64,000 bases of DNA from Streptomyces sp. NBC_00659 (lineage in GTDB: Bacteria > Actinomycetota > Actinomycetes > Streptomycetales > Streptomycetaceae), in the NCBI RefSeq assembly GCF_036226925.1, contig NZ_CP109031.1:5518001-5582000 (forward strand), in the 5' to 3' direction. The position numbers were made by a program, and so were the translations under genes. The notes below the pieces were generated by a model that was not told where the DNA came from, ran no database searches, and saw only the letters and a program-made list of their open reading frames with translations. How positions within the stretch are numbered: the first letter of the stretch is position 1; every line of letters begins with the position of its first letter. Of the stretch, positions 49,457-62,940 are shown in pieces.

Positions 49457-50210
49457 GGGTACTAGCGGTACCAGGGGCTCCTCCATACCTTCAAGAAACG
49501 TGTGGTGCGCCACAGTTGTTCAATCGGCCGCCGAATTCGTCGCCCGTCACTCTTTATTGACGCCGTAACGGGCATTGCGGACACTGTCCATCGGGCCCGT
49601 GATCATGGCCTTTCAGTAATACGTCCGAATTGCCCGCCACCTACCACCGGTTGAAGTCGATGGCCAAGCCCGGCTTATCTGACCCATAGGTAGATGTGGC
49701 GCAGGTCACGGAACGGTCACCCGGACCCCCGCGTCCCGCGCGTGACCCTTCCCCGCCGCCGCGTCGCCCCCGCTCGTGAACGCGTGCACGTGTCCACATC
49801 GGTCCCGTTGATCCCCCCGAAGTGTGAACGCGGTCCTCTATCAAGGGGGTGCGTCCAGCGCGAATTTGCATGCAGGGGAAGTCTCTTGATATTGAGACGA
49901 CCCCCTGGGCCTGCGGAGATGAGCGAAAATGTCACATCTGGTGATCGACCTGACGCTTCGCGTGTGAAGATCACTGCTCATCCGACTTCATGATCGTTCG
50001 TCAGGTGGTGGAGATCACAAAGCTAAGGCAATACCCCGTGTCGCAGATCACAGACCGCCGGGCATAAGATGCGAGGCAGTTGGGCTTGTGACCTGCTTCA
50101 CATGTCCGCGATCTTCGCCGGGACGGGTGGGGTTCGCGGTGCTGACGAGGTAGGGGTGCAGGCTCGCCGAAACCGCCACCAGTCAGTGCCGACTGAGAGG
50201 AGCGAGGAGC
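49457..50210. other. Long divergent intergenic region between NlpC/P60 gene and nuoA
   Basis: About 750 bases hold no gene that I can support. It carries the nuo promoter with a Rex-type operator (listed separately), a -10-like TAAGAT at 50064-50069, and a second near-palindrome CGTGAACGCGTGCACG at 49775-49790 that resembles a weak Rex site. GAGGAG precedes nuoA. Leader DNA for the hydrolase gene is also here, but no c-di-AMP riboswitch pattern is evident. Confidence 0.6.
50086..50103. promoter_or_regulatory. Rex operator upstream of nuoA
   Basis: TTGTGACCTGCTTCACAT matches the Rex operator pattern TTGTGAA-N4-TTCACAA at 12 of 14 fixed positions. Rex senses NADH/NAD+ and is known to control nuo and cyd genes in Streptomyces coelicolor. 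The site lies about 17 bases after a TAAGAT -10-like element and 108 bases before nuoA, a position fitting repression. Confidence 0.75.
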
Positions 50211-50570
50211 GTGAACGCGTATGCGCCGATCCTCGTACTGGGAGCCCTCGGGGCAGGCTTTGCGATCTTCTCCGTGGTCATGGCCACGCTGATCGGTCCG
50301 AAGCGGTACAACCGCGCCAAACTCGACGCGTACGAGTGCGGCATCGAGCCGACCCCCACGCCGGTCGGCGGTGGGCGCTTTCCCATCAAGTACTACCTGA
50401 CGGCGATGCTCTTCATCGTCTTCGACATCGAGATCGTCTTCCTCTACCCCTGGGCCGTCACCTTCGACGCCCTGGGTGTTTTCGGGCTCGTGGAGATGCT
50501 GCTCTTCGTGCTCACCGTCTTCGTCGCCTACGCGTACGTATGGCGGCGCGGCGGCCTGGAATGGGACTGA
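50211..50570 (+). CDS. nuoA: NADH-quinone oxidoreductase subunit A
   Basis: This 119-residue membrane subunit of complex I starts at a GTG with GAGGAG seven bases upstream. Three helices are visible (about 7-28, 60-82 and 90-110). The conserved loop [19 protein letters not shown] is at about 33-51, and [20 protein letters not shown] with its Asp and Glu at about 57-76. It is the first gene of the operon, whose expression is probably under Rex control. NuoA sits at the junction of the membrane arm and the peripheral arm. Confidence 0.95.
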   Translation: MNAYAPILVLGALGAGFAIFSVVMATLIGPKRYNRAKLDAYECGIEPTPTPVGGGRFPIKYYLTAMLFIVFDIEIVFLYPWAVTFDALGVFGLVEMLLFVLTVFVAYAYVWRRGGLEWD

Positions 50571-50583
50571 GGGGCCTTTAAGC

Positions 50584-51138
50584 ATGGGACTCGAAGAAAA
50601 GCTGCCGAGTGGATTCCTGCTGACGACCGTCGAGCAGGCCGCGGGCTGGGTGCGCAAGGCGTCCGTCTTCCCCGCGACATTCGGACTCGCCTGCTGTGCC
50701 ATCGAGATGATGACGACCGGCGCCGGGCGTTACGACCTGGCGCGCTTCGGTATGGAGGTCTTCCGCGGGTCGCCCCGCCAGGCCGACCTGATGATCGTGG
50801 CCGGCCGGGTGAGCCAGAAGATGGCGCCGGTGCTGCGGCAGGTCTACGACCAGATGCCCAACCCCAAGTGGGTCATCTCCATGGGGGTTTGTGCGTCATC
50901 GGGCGGAATGTTCAACAACTACGCCATTGTGCAGGGAGTTGACCACATCGTCCCGGTCGACATCTATTTGCCCGGATGTCCGCCGCGGCCCGAGATGCTG
51001 ATGGACGCGATTCTCAAGCTCCACCAGAAGATCCAGACCTCCAAGCTCGGCGTGAACGCCGAGGAAGCGGCCCGCGAGGCGGAGGAAGCGGCGCTCAAGG
51101 CGCTTCCCATCATCGAGATGAAGGGCCTGCTGCGGTGA
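50584..51138 (+). CDS. nuoB: NADH-quinone oxidoreductase subunit B
   Basis: The 184-residue subunit carries cluster N2, which passes electrons to menaquinone. The ligands Cys37, Cys38, Cys103 and Cys132 are all present ([21 protein letters not shown] and LPGCPPRP). The ATG follows a GGGGCC run 13 bases after nuoA. The C-terminal 35 residues are an Ala/Glu-rich helix, an extension common in actinobacteria. The stop overlaps the nuoC GTG (GTGA). Confidence 0.96.
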   Translation: MGLEEKLPSGFLLTTVEQAAGWVRKASVFPATFGLACCAIEMMTTGAGRYDLARFGMEVFRGSPRQADLMIVAGRVSQKMAPVLRQVYDQMPNPKWVISMGVCASSGGMFNNYAIVQGVDHIVPVDIYLPGCPPRPEMLMDAILKLHQKIQTSKLGVNAEEAAREAEEAALKALPIIEMKGLLR

Positions 51139-51875
51139 GCGACGCGAACGGCAACGGGGTCAACCCTGAGAAGGACCTGAGCGCCTCCAACCTTCCCGGC
51201 CAGCGAGGCGACCAGGGCGAGGAGATCCGCGTCCAGCGCGGCATGTTCGGCGCCAGCAACGGCGGCGACACCTCCGGTTACGGCGGCCTGGTCCGCTCGA
51301 TCCGGCTGCCCGGAGCGGCCACCCGCCCCTACGGCGGCTGGTTCGACGAGGTGGCCGACGAGCTGGAGGGTGCTCTGGAGGAACAGGGACTCGTCCCCGA
51401 GAACGTCATCGACAAGACGGTCGTCGACCGCGACGAGATCACCTTCCACGTCGAACGCGAGTACCTGCTCCCCGTCGCTCAGACCCTGCGCGACGACCCG
51501 GCCCTCCGGTTCGAACTGTGCACCGGCGTCTCCGGCGTCCACCACCTGCACGACAAGGGCCGCGAGCTGCACGCCGTCTACCACCTGCGCTCGATCACCC
51601 ACAACCGGTTGATCCGGCTGGAGGTCAGTGCCCCGGACGCGGACCCGCACGTCCCCTCGCTCGTCAGTGTCTATCCGACGAACGACTGGCACGAGCGCGA
51701 GACGTACGACTTCTTCGGCCTGATCTTCGACGGCCACCCCGCGCTGACGCGGATCATGATGCCGGACGACTGGCAGGGCTTCCCGCAGCGCAAGGACTAT
51801 CCCCTCGGCGGCATTCCCGTCGAGTACAAGGGCGCCCAGATCCCGGCTCCGGACCAGCGGAGGTCGTACTCATGA
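51135..51875 (+). CDS. nuoC: NADH-quinone oxidoreductase subunit C
   Basis: The 246-residue 30-kDa-type subunit of the peripheral arm begins at a GTG in a four-base overlap. An N-terminal extension of about 60 residues (rich in Asn, Gly and Asp) precedes the domain. The family signature is [20 protein letters not shown] (about 185-204), followed by [20 protein letters not shown]. NuoC and NuoD are separate genes, as in most actinobacteria, and not fused as in E. coli. It has no cofactors. Confidence 0.94.
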   Translation: MSDANGNGVNPEKDLSASNLPGQRGDQGEEIRVQRGMFGASNGGDTSGYGGLVRSIRLPGAATRPYGGWFDEVADELEGALEEQGLVPENVIDKTVVDRDEITFHVEREYLLPVAQTLRDDPALRFELCTGVSGVHHLHDKGRELHAVYHLRSITHNRLIRLEVSAPDADPHVPSLVSVYPTNDWHERETYDFFGLIFDGHPALTRIMMPDDWQGFPQRKDYPLGGIPVEYKGAQIPAPDQRRSYS

Positions 51876-53212
51876 GCACGCAGACCCCTTCCGGGGCATC
51901 GGCCGCATCGCCCCGCGAGACGACCGAGGGCACCGTATATACGGTCACCGGCGGCGACTGGGACGAGATCGCCCAGTCGGCGGCCAAGTCCGACGACGAG
52001 CGCATCATCGTCAACATGGGCCCGCAGCACCCGTCCACCCACGGCGTGCTCCGGCTCATCCTGGAGATCGACGGCGAGACGGTGACCGAGGCCCGCTGCG
52101 GCATCGGCTACCTCCACACCGGTATCGAGAAGAACCTCGAGTTCCGTACGTGGACCCAGGGCACCACCTTCGTGACGCGCATGGACTATCTGACACCGTT
52201 CTTCAACGAGACGGCCTACTGTCTCGGCGTCGAGAAGCTCCTCGGGATCACCGACCAGATCCCCGACCGCGCCACGATCATCCGCGTGCTCCTCATGGAG
52301 CTGAACCGACTCTCCTCCCATTTGGTGTGCATCGCCACCGGAGGCATGGAGCTGGGCGCCACCACGATCATGATCTACGGATTCCGTGACCGTGAGCTCA
52401 TCCTCGACATCTACGAGCTGATCACGGGCCTGCGGATGAACCACGCGTTCATCCGCCCCGGCGGACTCGCCCAGGACCTGCCCCCGGGCGCGGTGGACCA
52501 GATCCGCGAGTTCGTGAAGAAGATGACGAAGAACCTTCCCGAGTACGACAAGCTCGCCACCGGGAACCCCATCTTCAAGGCCCGCATGCAGGACGTCGGC
52601 TATCTCGACCTGGCCGGCTGCATGGCCCTCGGCGCCACCGGCCCGGTCCTGCGGTCGGCGGGCCTGCCGCACGACCTGCGCAAGTCCCAGCCGTACTGCG
52701 GCTACGAGAACTACGACTTCGAGGTCCCGACCGCCGACACCTGCGACTCCTACGGGCGGTTCCTGATCCGCCTGGAGGAGATGCGCCAGTCGCTGCGGAT
52801 CGTCGAGCAGTGCCTGGACCGGCTCCAGCCCGGCCCGGTCATGGTCGCCGACAAGAAGATCGCCTGGCCCGCCCAGCTCGCGCTCGGCCCCGACGGTCTC
52901 GGCAACTCGCTCGACCACATCAAGAAGATCATGGGCACCTCCATGGAGGCCCTGATCCACCACTTCAAGCTGGTGACCGAGGGCTTCCGCGTGCCGCCGG
53001 GACAGGCGTACACGGCGGTCGAGTCGCCCAAGGGCGAGCTCGGGGTGCACGTCGTCTCCGACGGAGGCACCCGCCCCTACCGGGTCCACTTCCGTGACCC
53101 GTCCTTCACCAACCTGCAGGCCATGGCGGCGATGTGCGAAGGCGGCCAGATCGCCGACGTCATCGTCGCCGTCGCGTCCATCGACCCCGTGATGGGAGGC
53201 GTCGACCGGTGA
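51872..53212 (+). CDS. nuoD: NADH-quinone oxidoreductase subunit D
   Basis: The 446-residue 49-kDa-type subunit forms the quinone pocket with NuoB. Key parts are [20 protein letters not shown] (about 49-68) with the His that contacts quinone, [18 protein letters not shown], and the C-terminal [10 protein letters not shown]. It starts at an ATG in an ATGA overlap with nuoC. The N-terminal 40 residues are variable. All core residues seem intact. Confidence 0.96.
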   Translation: MSTQTPSGASAASPRETTEGTVYTVTGGDWDEIAQSAAKSDDERIIVNMGPQHPSTHGVLRLILEIDGETVTEARCGIGYLHTGIEKNLEFRTWTQGTTFVTRMDYLTPFFNETAYCLGVEKLLGITDQIPDRATIIRVLLMELNRLSSHLVCIATGGMELGATTIMIYGFRDRELILDIYELITGLRMNHAFIRPGGLAQDLPPGAVDQIREFVKKMTKNLPEYDKLATGNPIFKARMQDVGYLDLAGCMALGATGPVLRSAGLPHDLRKSQPYCGYENYDFEVPTADTCDSYGRFLIRLEEMRQSLRIVEQCLDRLQPGPVMVADKKIAWPAQLALGPDGLGNSLDHIKKIMGTSMEALIHHFKLVTEGFRVPPGQAYTAVESPKGELGVHVVSDGGTRPYRVHFRDPSFTNLQAMAAMCEGGQIADVIVAVASIDPVMGGVDR

Positions 53213-54051
53213 CCACCACCCCCGAGGGCGTCAGCCTGGGCATGCCCCAACTGCCCGCGCCCGACTACCCGGCCGACGTCCGGGCCCGGCTGGAGGCGGA
53301 CGCGCGCGAGATCATCGCCCGCTACCCCGACTCCCGCTCGGCGCTCCTTCCGTTGCTGCATCTCGTGCAGTCGCAGGAGGGCCACGTCACGCGCACGGGA
53401 CAGCGGTTCTGCGCGGAGGTACTGGGCCTGACGACGGCCGAGGTCGCCGCCGTCGCGACCTTCTACTCGATGTACCGGCGCAAGCCGAGCGGTGACTACC
53501 AGGTGGGTGTCTGCACCAACACCCTGTGCGCCGTCATGGGCGGCGACGCCATCTTCGAGGCCCTCCAGGACCACCTGGGTGTCGGCAACGGGGAGACCAC
53601 CGGTGACGGCAAGGTCACCCTGGAGCACATCGAGTGCAACGCGGCCTGCGACTTCGCGCCGGTCGTGATGGTCAACTGGGAGTTCTTCGACAACCAGACC
53701 GTGGACTCGGCCAAGCGGCTCGTCGACGACCTGCGCGCGGGCGCCGACGTCGACCCGACCCGCGGCGCCCGTCTGTGCACGTTCAAGGACACCGCCCGGA
53801 TCCTGGCGGGCTTCCCCGACGAGCGCGAGGGCGCGGTGGAGGCCGGCGGCAGCGCGGGCCACGCGTCCCTGGTGGGGCTGCGCCTGGCCAGGGGGGAGAG
53901 CGCCCCCGCGCGCGTGGTGCATCCGCGAGGCGGAGGAGCACCTCAGAACCAGCGGCCCGCCGAGCACCCCAGCTCGCACGACGCGCCGCAGGACACGTCG
54001 GCCTCCGACCCGTCCCACCCGGCGGGTCCTGTGGCAGAGGAGGGGGAGTGA
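53209..54051 (+). CDS. nuoE: NADH-quinone oxidoreductase subunit E
   Basis: The 280-residue subunit carries the [2Fe-2S] cluster N1a, with ligands Cys102, Cys107, Cys143 and Cys147 (VCTNTLC and ECNAAC). The thioredoxin-like domain ends near residue 205. About 75 residues of Gly/Ala/Pro-rich tail follow ([20 protein letters not shown], then a disordered stretch), much longer than the E. coli protein. The start is a GTG overlapping nuoD, and the stop shares one base with the nuoF ATG. Confidence 0.94.
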   Translation: MTTTPEGVSLGMPQLPAPDYPADVRARLEADAREIIARYPDSRSALLPLLHLVQSQEGHVTRTGQRFCAEVLGLTTAEVAAVATFYSMYRRKPSGDYQVGVCTNTLCAVMGGDAIFEALQDHLGVGNGETTGDGKVTLEHIECNAACDFAPVVMVNWEFFDNQTVDSAKRLVDDLRAGADVDPTRGARLCTFKDTARILAGFPDEREGAVEAGGSAGHASLVGLRLARGESAPARVVHPRGGGAPQNQRPAEHPSSHDAPQDTSASDPSHPAGPVAEEGE

Positions 54052-55400
54052 TGACCTTGGCAGCAGAGATCAACGAGACGAGTCCCGAAAAGCTGCTCGC
54101 ACCCGTGCTGTCGGCCTTCTGGGACGAGGACAGGTCCTGGTCGCTGGACGTCTACCGGAGGCACGAAGGGTACGAGGGCCTGCGCAAGGCACTCGCCATG
54201 TCACCGGACGACCTGATCGCCTACGTCAAGGACTCCGGGCTGCGGGGCCGGGGCGGTGCAGGATTCCCGACCGGAATGAAATGGCAGTTCATTCCCCAGG
54301 GAGACGGCAAACCTCACTATCTAGTTGTCAACGCCGACGAATCGGAGCCGGGGACCTGCAAGGACATCCCGCTCCTCTTCGCGAACCCGCACAGCCTCAT
54401 CGAGGGCATTGTGATCGCGTGCTATGCCATCCGGTCTTCGCATGCCTTCATCTATCTCCGTGGTGAAGTCGTCCCCGTATTGCGGCGGTTGCACGAGGCC
54501 GTACGTGAGGCCTACGCGGCGGGCTACCTCGGCGAGAACATCCTGGGCAGCGGACTCGACCTCCAGCTCACCGTGCACGCGGGCGCCGGCGCGTACATCT
54601 GCGGTGAGGAGACCGCGCTGCTCGACTCGCTCGAAGGCCGCCGTGGTCAACCGCGGCTCCGTCCCCCTTTCCCTGCTGTCGCGGGCCTCTATGCGTGTCC
54701 AACTGTTGTAAATAACGTCGAGTCGATCGCGTCAGTTCCCGCAATTCTCCAAAACGGCAAGGAATGGTTCAGGTCGATGGGAAGCGAGAAGTCCCCGGGC
54801 TTCACGCTCTACTCGCTCAGCGGCCATGTCGTCAGCCCCGGCCAGTACGAGGCACCGCTCGGCATCACGCTGCGCCAACTCCTCGACATGAGCGGCGGGA
54901 TGCGCCCCGGTCACCGGCTGAAGTTCTGGACGCCGGGCGGCTCCTCGACCCCGATGTTCACCGACGAGCATCTCGACGTCCCTCTTGACTACGAAGGAGT
55001 GGGCGCCGCGGGTTCCATGCTCGGCACGAAAGCACTCCAGTGCTTCGACGAGACGACCTGCGTCGTCCGCGCCGTCACCCGCTGGACCGAGTTCTACGCC
55101 CACGAGTCCTGCGGCAAGTGCACGCCGTGCCGTGAAGGCACGTACTGGCTCGTCCAATTGCTGCGCGACATCGAGGCCGGCAAGGGCGTCATGTCCGACC
55201 TCGACAAACTCAACGACATCGCCGACAACATCAACGGCAAGTCCTTCTGCGCCCTCGGCGACGGTGCCGCCTCGCCGATCTTCTCCTCGCTCAAGTACTT
55301 CCGCGAGGAGTACGAGCAGCACATCACGGGCCGCGGCTGCCCCTTCGACCCCGCCCGCTCCACGGCCTGGGCGGACAAGCACACGGAGGTGAACGCATGA
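54051..55400 (+). CDS. nuoF: NADH-quinone oxidoreductase subunit F
   Basis: The 449-residue subunit binds NADH, FMN and a [4Fe-4S] cluster. The glycine-rich [16 protein letters not shown] (about 63-79) and [11 protein letters not shown] are the nucleotide and FMN sites, and [18 protein letters not shown] is another family block. The cluster ligands are in [12 protein letters not shown], with a fourth Cys in [11 protein letters not shown]. Two short stretches, near 54300-54480 and 54690-54780, use noticeably more A/T-ending codons (CTA GTT GTC; GTT GTA AAT AAC) than the rest of the gene. Confidence 0.96.
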   Translation: MTLAAEINETSPEKLLAPVLSAFWDEDRSWSLDVYRRHEGYEGLRKALAMSPDDLIAYVKDSGLRGRGGAGFPTGMKWQFIPQGDGKPHYLVVNADESEPGTCKDIPLLFANPHSLIEGIVIACYAIRSSHAFIYLRGEVVPVLRRLHEAVREAYAAGYLGENILGSGLDLQLTVHAGAGAYICGEETALLDSLEGRRGQPRLRPPFPAVAGLYACPTVVNNVESIASVPAILQNGKEWFRSMGSEKSPGFTLYSLSGHVVSPGQYEAPLGITLRQLLDMSGGMRPGHRLKFWTPGGSSTPMFTDEHLDVPLDYEGVGAAGSMLGTKALQCFDETTCVVRAVTRWTEFYAHESCGKCTPCREGTYWLVQLLRDIEAGKGVMSDLDKLNDIADNINGKSFCALGDGAASPIFSSLKYFREEYEQHITGRGCPFDPARSTAWADKHTEVNA

Positions 55401-57901
55401 CAGTGACCACCAGTGCTCCCTCCGGAGGCGGGGAAGCGGCGGTCCCGCCGGAGGATCTCGTCTCGCTGACGATCGACGGCGTCGAGATGAGCGTGCCCAA
55501 GGGCACCCTGGTCATCCGGGCCGCCGAACAACTCGGCATCGAGATCCCCCGGTTCTGCGACCACCCGCTCCTCGACCCGGCCGGCGCCTGCCGCCAGTGC
55601 ATCGTCGAGGTCGAGGGCCAGCGCAAGCCCATGGCGTCCTGCACGATCACCTGTACGGACGGGATGGTCGTCAAGACTCACCTCACCTCCCAGGTCGCCG
55701 AGAAGGCACAGCACGGTGTGATGGAGCTGCTGCTCATCAACCACCCGCTGGACTGCCCGGTCTGCGACAAGGGAGGCGAGTGCCCCCTGCAGAACCAGGC
55801 GATGTCGCACGGCAACGCCGAGTCCCGGTTCGAGGGCAAGAAGCGGACGTACGAGAAGCCGGTCCCGATCTCCACCCAGGTGCTCCTGGACCGCGAGCGG
55901 TGCGTGCTGTGCGCGCGCTGCACCCGCTTCTCGAACCAGATCGCGGGCGACCCCATGATCGAGCTGGTCGAGCGGGGCGCGCTCCAGCAGGTCGGCACCG
56001 GTGAGGGCGACCCCTTCGAGTCGTACTTCTCCGGCAACACGATCCAGATCTGCCCGGTGGGCGCGCTCACGTCGGCGGCGTACCGCTTCCGCTCGCGCCC
56101 CTTCGACCTCATCTCCTCGCACTCCGTGTGCGAGCACTGCTCCGGCGGCTGCGCGACGCGCACCGACCACCGGCGCGGCAAGGTCATGCGGCGTCTCGCT
56201 GCGCCCGACCCCGAGGTCAACGAGGAATGGGTCTGCGACAAGGGCCGGTTCGGGTTCCGGTACGCGCAGCAGCGCGACCGCCTCGACACCCCCCTGGTGC
56301 GCAACGCCGACGGCGTCCTCGAACCCGCGTCCTGGCCGGAGGCCCTGGAGGCCGCCGCGCAGGGGCTGACCGCGGCCCGCGGGCGGGCCGGTGTCCTCAC
56401 CGGCGGCCGGCTCACCGTCGAGGACGCCTACGCGTACAGCAAGTTCGCGCGCGTGGCCCTCGACACGAACGACATCGACTTCCGCGCGCGCGTGCACAGC
56501 TCCGAGGAGGCCGACTTCCTGGCCGCCCGGGTCGCCGGACGCGGCCGGGATCTCGACGGCACGGGCGTCACCTACACCGCCCTGGAGAAGGCGCCCGCCG
56601 TCCTGCTCGCGGGCTTCGAGTCGGAGGAGGAGGCGCCCGGCGTCTTCCTGCGGCTGCGCAAGGCATGGCGCGGGCACGGACAGAAGACGTTCTCCCTCGC
56701 CACGCACGCCACCCGCGGACTGGAGAAGGCGGGCGGCACGCTGCTGCCGGCCGCGCCCGGCACCGAGACCGAGTGGCTGGACGCGCTCGCGAGCGGCGTC
56801 GGCCTGGAGGGCGACGGCGCCAGGGCAGCCGAGGCGCTGCGCGCCGAGGGTGCCGTGATCGTCGTCGGTGAGCGGCTGGCCACCGTGGCGGGAGGGCTGA
56901 CCGCCGCCGTGCGGACCGCCACCGCCACCGGCGCCCGACTGGTGTGGATCCCGCGCCGGGCCGGGGAACGCGGTGCGATCGAGGCCGGCGCGCTTCCGTC
57001 GCTGTTGCCGGGCGGACGCCCGGCCACCGACCCGCGCGCGCGGGACGAGGTCGCGGCCGCATGGGGCGTCTCCGAACTCCCGCACCGCTACGGTCGTGAC
57101 ACCGGCCAGATCGTGGAGGCCGCCGTCGGCGGCGAACTGCGGGCCCTGGTGGTGGCGGGTGTGGAGGTCGCCGACCTTCCCGACCCCACGCGCGCGCGTG
57201 CGGCCCTGTCCGAAGTGGGCTTCCTGGTGTCGCTCGAACTGCGGCCCAGCGAGGTCACCGAGCACGCGGACGTCGTCCTTCCGGTCGCCGCGGTCACCGA
57301 GAAGGCCGGAAGCTTCCTCAACTGGGAAGGCCGGGTCCGCTCCTTCGAGGCCGCCCTCAAGCCCGACCAGATGACCCGGCGCCTCGCGCCCGCCGACGCG
57401 CGTGTCCTGCAGATGCTGGCCGACGCCATGGACGTCCACCTCGGGCTGCCGGACCTGCGCACCACGCGCGGGGAACTCGACCGGCTCGGCGCCTGGGACG
57501 GGTCGCAGGCAGCCGAACCCCGGGAAACCGGGGTGCAGATGCCCCGTCCGGCCGCCGGGGAGGCCGTACTGGCCGGGCACCGGCTGCTGCTCGACCAGGG
57601 GCGTCTCCAGGAGGGCGACGAAGCGCTCGCCGGAACCCGGCACGCCGCACGCGCGCGCGTGTCGGCCGCCACCGCCGCCGAGGCGGGCGTCAAGAACGGC
57701 GATGTCATCGCCGTGACCGGTCCGGGCGGAGCGGTCGAACTCCCGTTGCAGGTCACCGAGATGCCCGACCGCGTGGTCTGGCTCCCGCTGAACTCGACCG
57801 GAGGGGGCGTCGCCTCCGACACCGGGGCGCTGCCCGGCGCACTCGTCCGCATCGGCCCGGCGACGATCGCCGCCGAGGCCCCCAAGGAGGTGGAGGCATG
57901 A
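55397..57901 (+). CDS. nuoG: NADH-quinone oxidoreductase subunit G
   Basis: The 834-residue electron-wire subunit starts at an ATG in an ATGA overlap. The N-terminal ferredoxin part has [20 protein letters not shown] for the [2Fe-2S] cluster. [17 protein letters not shown] is the His/Cys4 cluster region and [11 protein letters not shown] the next. [15 protein letters not shown] with a later [10 protein letters not shown] indicates the additional N7-type cluster. The C-terminal molybdopterin-oxidoreductase-like domain lacks cofactor function in complex I. A long Ala/Gly-rich C-terminus is typical of actinobacterial NuoG. Confidence 0.95.
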   Translation: MTVTTSAPSGGGEAAVPPEDLVSLTIDGVEMSVPKGTLVIRAAEQLGIEIPRFCDHPLLDPAGACRQCIVEVEGQRKPMASCTITCTDGMVVKTHLTSQVAEKAQHGVMELLLINHPLDCPVCDKGGECPLQNQAMSHGNAESRFEGKKRTYEKPVPISTQVLLDRERCVLCARCTRFSNQIAGDPMIELVERGALQQVGTGEGDPFESYFSGNTIQICPVGALTSAAYRFRSRPFDLISSHSVCEHCSGGCATRTDHRRGKVMRRLAAPDPEVNEEWVCDKGRFGFRYAQQRDRLDTPLVRNADGVLEPASWPEALEAAAQGLTAARGRAGVLTGGRLTVEDAYAYSKFARVALDTNDIDFRARVHSSEEADFLAARVAGRGRDLDGTGVTYTALEKAPAVLLAGFESEEEAPGVFLRLRKAWRGHGQKTFSLATHATRGLEKAGGTLLPAAPGTETEWLDALASGVGLEGDGARAAEALRAEGAVIVVGERLATVAGGLTAAVRTATATGARLVWIPRRAGERGAIEAGALPSLLPGGRPATDPRARDEVAAAWGVSELPHRYGRDTGQIVEAAVGGELRALVVAGVEVADLPDPTRARAALSEVGFLVSLELRPSEVTEHADVVLPVAAVTEKAGSFLNWEGRVRSFEAALKPDQMTRRLAPADARVLQMLADAMDVHLGLPDLRTTRGELDRLGAWDGSQAAEPRETGVQMPRPAAGEAVLAGHRLLLDQGRLQEGDEALAGTRHAARARVSAATAAEAGVKNGDVIAVTGPGGAVELPLQVTEMPDRVVWLPLNSTGGGVASDTGALPGALVRIGPATIAAEAPKEVEA

Positions 57902-59277
57902 CGCCGTACCTCGCCGCTGAAGACCTCTCGATGTTCGGCCACGACCCCTGGTGGCTGGTCGTCATCAAGGCGGTGTTCTGCTTCGCCTTCCTGATGGTGA
58001 CCGTGCTCTTCTCCATCGTGTGGGAGCGCAAGGTCGTCGCCTGGATGCAGTTGCGCATCGGCCCCAACCGGCACGGTCCCTGGGGCATGCTCCAGTCGCT
58101 TGCCGACGGCGTGAAGCTGATGCTCAAGGAGGATCTGATCGTCAAGCGCGCGGACAAGGTGGTCTACGTCCTCGCGCCGATCGTCGCGGCCATCCCTGCC
58201 TTCATGGCGATCGCGGTGATCCCCTTCGGACCCGCGGACAACGAGATCTCGATCTTCGGTCAGCGCACCACGATGCAGCTCACCGACCTGCCGATCGCGA
58301 TGCTCTACATCCTCGCGGTGGCCTCGGTGGGCATCTACGGGATCGTGCTCGCCGGCTGGAGCTCCGGATCCACCTATCCGCTGCTGGGCGGTCTGCGCTC
58401 CTGCGCCCAGATGATCTCCTACGAGATCGCCATGGGGGCCGCGTTCGCCTCGGTGTTCCTCTACTCCGGGTCGATGTCGACGTCGACGATCGTCGAACAG
58501 CAGCAGGACCGCTGGTACATCGTCCTGCTGCCGGTCTCGTTCCTCATCTACATCGTCACGATGATCGGCGAGACCAACCGGGCCCCCTTCGACATGCCGG
58601 AGTCCGAGGGCGACCTCGTCGGCGGCTTCAACACCGAGTACTCGTCGATCAAGTTCGCGCTGTTCATGCTCGCCGAGTACGTGAACATGGTGACGGTCTC
58701 GGCCGTGTCGACGACGCTCTTCCTGGGCGGCTGGCGTGCGCCCTGGCCGATCAGCGGCTTCTGGGAGGGCGCCAACCACGGCTGGTGGCCGATGCTCTGG
58801 TTCGTGGTGAAGGTGCAGCTCCTGCTGTTCTTCTTCATCTGGCTGCGCGGCACGCTGCCGCGCGTCCGCTACGACCAGTTGATGAAGCTCGGCTGGAAGG
58901 TGCTCATCCCGGTCTCCGTGGTCTGGCTGATGCTCGTCGCGACGGTACGGACGCTGCGCAACGAGAACTACGACTTCGCGGACATCGCCCTGTACGTCGG
59001 CGGAGGCGTCCTAGCCCTCCTGCTGCTGTCGTTCGTGGCGGACATCTTCCGCGACAAGCAGGGCCGGCAGGGCCAGGAGACGCCCGCCGAGCCCGCCGCT
59101 TTCGACCCGATGGCCGGCGGATTCCCCGTGCCCCCACTGCCCGGCCAGGAGCTGCCGCCGGTACCGCGGCGCCGTCCGCGCCGCGAGCGTGAGCTGATTG
59201 TCAGTGGCGGGTCCGATACTGCGAGTGATGGACCGGTCACCGGATCTCGTGACGGAAAGGAGGGGTCCGATGGCTGA
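57898..59277 (+). CDS. nuoH: NADH-quinone oxidoreductase subunit H
   Basis: The 459-residue membrane subunit contains about eight helices. It forms the quinone channel and links both arms. Conserved pieces are [20 protein letters not shown], the loop [20 protein letters not shown] and [17 protein letters not shown]. After the last helix (about 375) there is an 80-residue Pro/Arg-rich tail ([20 protein letters not shown]) not seen in E. coli NuoH. It starts with an ATGA overlap, and its 3' end overlaps nuoI by eight bases. Confidence 0.95.
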   Translation: MTPYLAAEDLSMFGHDPWWLVVIKAVFCFAFLMVTVLFSIVWERKVVAWMQLRIGPNRHGPWGMLQSLADGVKLMLKEDLIVKRADKVVYVLAPIVAAIPAFMAIAVIPFGPADNEISIFGQRTTMQLTDLPIAMLYILAVASVGIYGIVLAGWSSGSTYPLLGGLRSCAQMISYEIAMGAAFASVFLYSGSMSTSTIVEQQQDRWYIVLLPVSFLIYIVTMIGETNRAPFDMPESEGDLVGGFNTEYSSIKFALFMLAEYVNMVTVSAVSTTLFLGGWRAPWPISGFWEGANHGWWPMLWFVVKVQLLLFFFIWLRGTLPRVRYDQLMKLGWKVLIPVSVVWLMLVATVRTLRNENYDFADIALYVGGGVLALLLLSFVADIFRDKQGRQGQETPAEPAAFDPMAGGFPVPPLPGQELPPVPRRRPRRERELIVSGGSDTASDGPVTGSRDGKEGSDG

Positions 59278-59899
59278 GGAGCCGAAGGAGACCAAACCCG
59301 GTTTCCAGAACCCCGTCGCCGGTTTCGGCGTGACCTTCAAGGCCATGTTCAAGAAGCGGCTGACCGAGCAGTACCCGGAAGAACAGAAGACCACCGCACC
59401 GCGGTTCCACGGCCGGCACCAGCTCAACCGCCACCCGGACGGCCTGGAGAAGTGCGTGGGCTGTGAGCTGTGCGCCTGGGCCTGTCCCGCGGACGCCATC
59501 TATGTGGAGGGCGCGGACAACACCGAGGAGGAGCGCTACTCCCCGGGCGAGCGCTACGGCCGCGTCTACCAGATCAACTACGCCCGCTGCATCCTGTGCG
59601 GCCTGTGCATCGAGGCGTGCCCCACGCGCGCGCTGACGATGACGAACGAGTTCGAGCTCGCGGACAGCAGCCGCGCCAACCTCATCTACACCAAGGAGCA
59701 GCTGCTCGCCGGACTCCAGGAAGGCATGGTCGACACACCGCACTCGATCTTCCCGGGCACGGACGAGCAGGACTACTACCGAGGCCTGGTCACCGAGGCG
59801 GCACCCGGCACCGAGCGTCAGGTGGCCGTCTCCCAGGGCGAGCTGCATCCCTCGTCGAGTCCGTCGGGCGGGCCTGCCGGAGAGGGGGCGGAGGCATGA
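59270..59899 (+). CDS. nuoI: NADH-quinone oxidoreductase subunit I
   Basis: The 209-residue subunit holds clusters N6a and N6b. The two ferredoxin motifs are [12 protein letters not shown] (Cys 62, 65, 68, 72) and [12 protein letters not shown] (Cys 107, 110, 113, 117). The start is the ATG at 59270 with AAAGGAGGGG upstream, the strongest ribosome binding site in the operon. The C-terminal 30 residues are Ser/Gly-rich and dispensable by comparison with shorter homologues. Confidence 0.96.
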   Translation: MAEEPKETKPGFQNPVAGFGVTFKAMFKKRLTEQYPEEQKTTAPRFHGRHQLNRHPDGLEKCVGCELCAWACPADAIYVEGADNTEEERYSPGERYGRVYQINYARCILCGLCIEACPTRALTMTNEFELADSSRANLIYTKEQLLAGLQEGMVDTPHSIFPGTDEQDYYRGLVTEAAPGTERQVAVSQGELHPSSSPSGGPAGEGAEA

Positions 59900-60711
59900 C
59901 CGGCCTGGCCGCGTACTCCACCTCCACCGGAGAGGCCTTCCAGTTCTGGGTTCTCGGCACCATCGCGGTGATCGGCGCCCTGTGCACCGTCTTCATGCGC
60001 AAGGCCGTGCACAGCGCGCTGTGTCTCGCCGGAACCATGATCATCCTGGCGGTGTTCTACCTCGCCAACGGCGCCTACTTCCTGGGCATCGTCCAGGTCG
60101 TCGTCTACACCGGCGCGATCATGATGCTGTTCCTCTTCGTCGTCATGCTCGTCGGTGTCACCGCGGCGGACTCGCTGAAGGAGACCATCAAGGGGCAGCG
60201 CTGGCTGGCCCTGCTCTGCGGACTCGGCTTCGGCATCCTGCTGTTCGCCGGTATCGGCAACGCGTCCGTCCAGGACTTCGACGGCCTGTCGAAGGCCAAC
60301 GCGAACGGCAACGTGGAGGGCCTCGCCGCCCTCATCTTCACGAAGTACGTGTTCGCCTTCGAGATCACCGGCGCGCTGCTCATCACGGCCACCATCGGCG
60401 CCATGGTGCTCACCCACCGCGAGCGCACGGAGCGAGCCAGGACCCAGCGCGAGCTGTCCGAGCAGCGGGTGCGCGAGGGCAAGCACATCCCGCCGCTGCC
60501 GGCTCCGGGTGTCTACGCCCGGCACAACGCGGTGGACATCGCGGGCCTGCTCCCCGACGGCACTCCGTCCGAGCTGACCGTCAGCAAGACGCTGCGCGAC
60601 CGCGGGCAGATCCGCGACGTGTCGGCCGACGCGCTGAAGGATCTGAAGGCGCTGGAGCAGCGTGCCGAGGAGCGCCTGGAGCGCACGAAGCCGGAGGAGG
60701 CGTCCAAGTGA
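59896..60711 (+). CDS. nuoJ: NADH-quinone oxidoreductase subunit J
   Basis: The 271-residue membrane subunit has five helices (about 14-175), including [20 protein letters not shown] with the pi-bulge region of helix 3. A charged C-terminal extension of about 95 residues follows ([20 protein letters not shown], then [20 protein letters not shown]), facing the cytoplasm. E. coli NuoJ is shorter. It starts at an ATG overlapping nuoI (ATGA), and the stop overlaps the nuoK GTG. Confidence 0.94.
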   Translation: MTGLAAYSTSTGEAFQFWVLGTIAVIGALCTVFMRKAVHSALCLAGTMIILAVFYLANGAYFLGIVQVVVYTGAIMMLFLFVVMLVGVTAADSLKETIKGQRWLALLCGLGFGILLFAGIGNASVQDFDGLSKANANGNVEGLAALIFTKYVFAFEITGALLITATIGAMVLTHRERTERARTQRELSEQRVREGKHIPPLPAPGVYARHNAVDIAGLLPDGTPSELTVSKTLRDRGQIRDVSADALKDLKALEQRAEERLERTKPEEASK

Positions 60712-61007
60712 ATCCGGTCAACTATCTCTACCTCGCCGCTCTGTTGTTCACGATCGGCGCCACCGGTGTCCTGATCAGACGGAACGCGATCGTGGTGTTC
60801 ATGTGCATCGAGCTCATGCTCAACGCCTGCAACCTCGCCTTCGTCGTCTTCTCCCGGATGCACGGCAATCTCGACGGCCAGATCATCGCGTTCTTCACGA
60901 TGGTCGTCGCCGCCGCGGAGGTCGTGGTCGGGCTCGCGATCATCGTGTCGCTGTTCCGTTCCCGCCACTCGGCCTCGGTCGACGACGCCAGCCTGATGAA
61001 GCTGTAA
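60708..61007 (+). CDS. nuoK: NADH-quinone oxidoreductase subunit K
   Basis: This 99-residue subunit has three helices. The two conserved membrane glutamates of the proton path are visible in [17 protein letters not shown] (about residue 35) and in [16 protein letters not shown] (about 71). It starts at a GTG in a four-base overlap with nuoJ. The C-terminal [10 protein letters not shown] end is typical. A 14-base gap precedes nuoL. Confidence 0.95.
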   Translation: MNPVNYLYLAALLFTIGATGVLIRRNAIVVFMCIELMLNACNLAFVVFSRMHGNLDGQIIAFFTMVVAAAEVVVGLAIIVSLFRSRHSASVDDASLMKL

Positions 61008-61021
61008 GGGGTCGCTGAATC

Positions 61022-62935
<1,914 letters not shown>

Positions 62936-62940
62936 TACCG

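Noticed and set aside
49457..50000. A c-di-AMP (ydaO-type) riboswitch in the leader of the NlpC/P60 gene, as known for some Streptomyces wall hydrolases
   Set aside because: I could not find the conserved ydaO core in the reverse-strand leader. An Infernal search would settle it.
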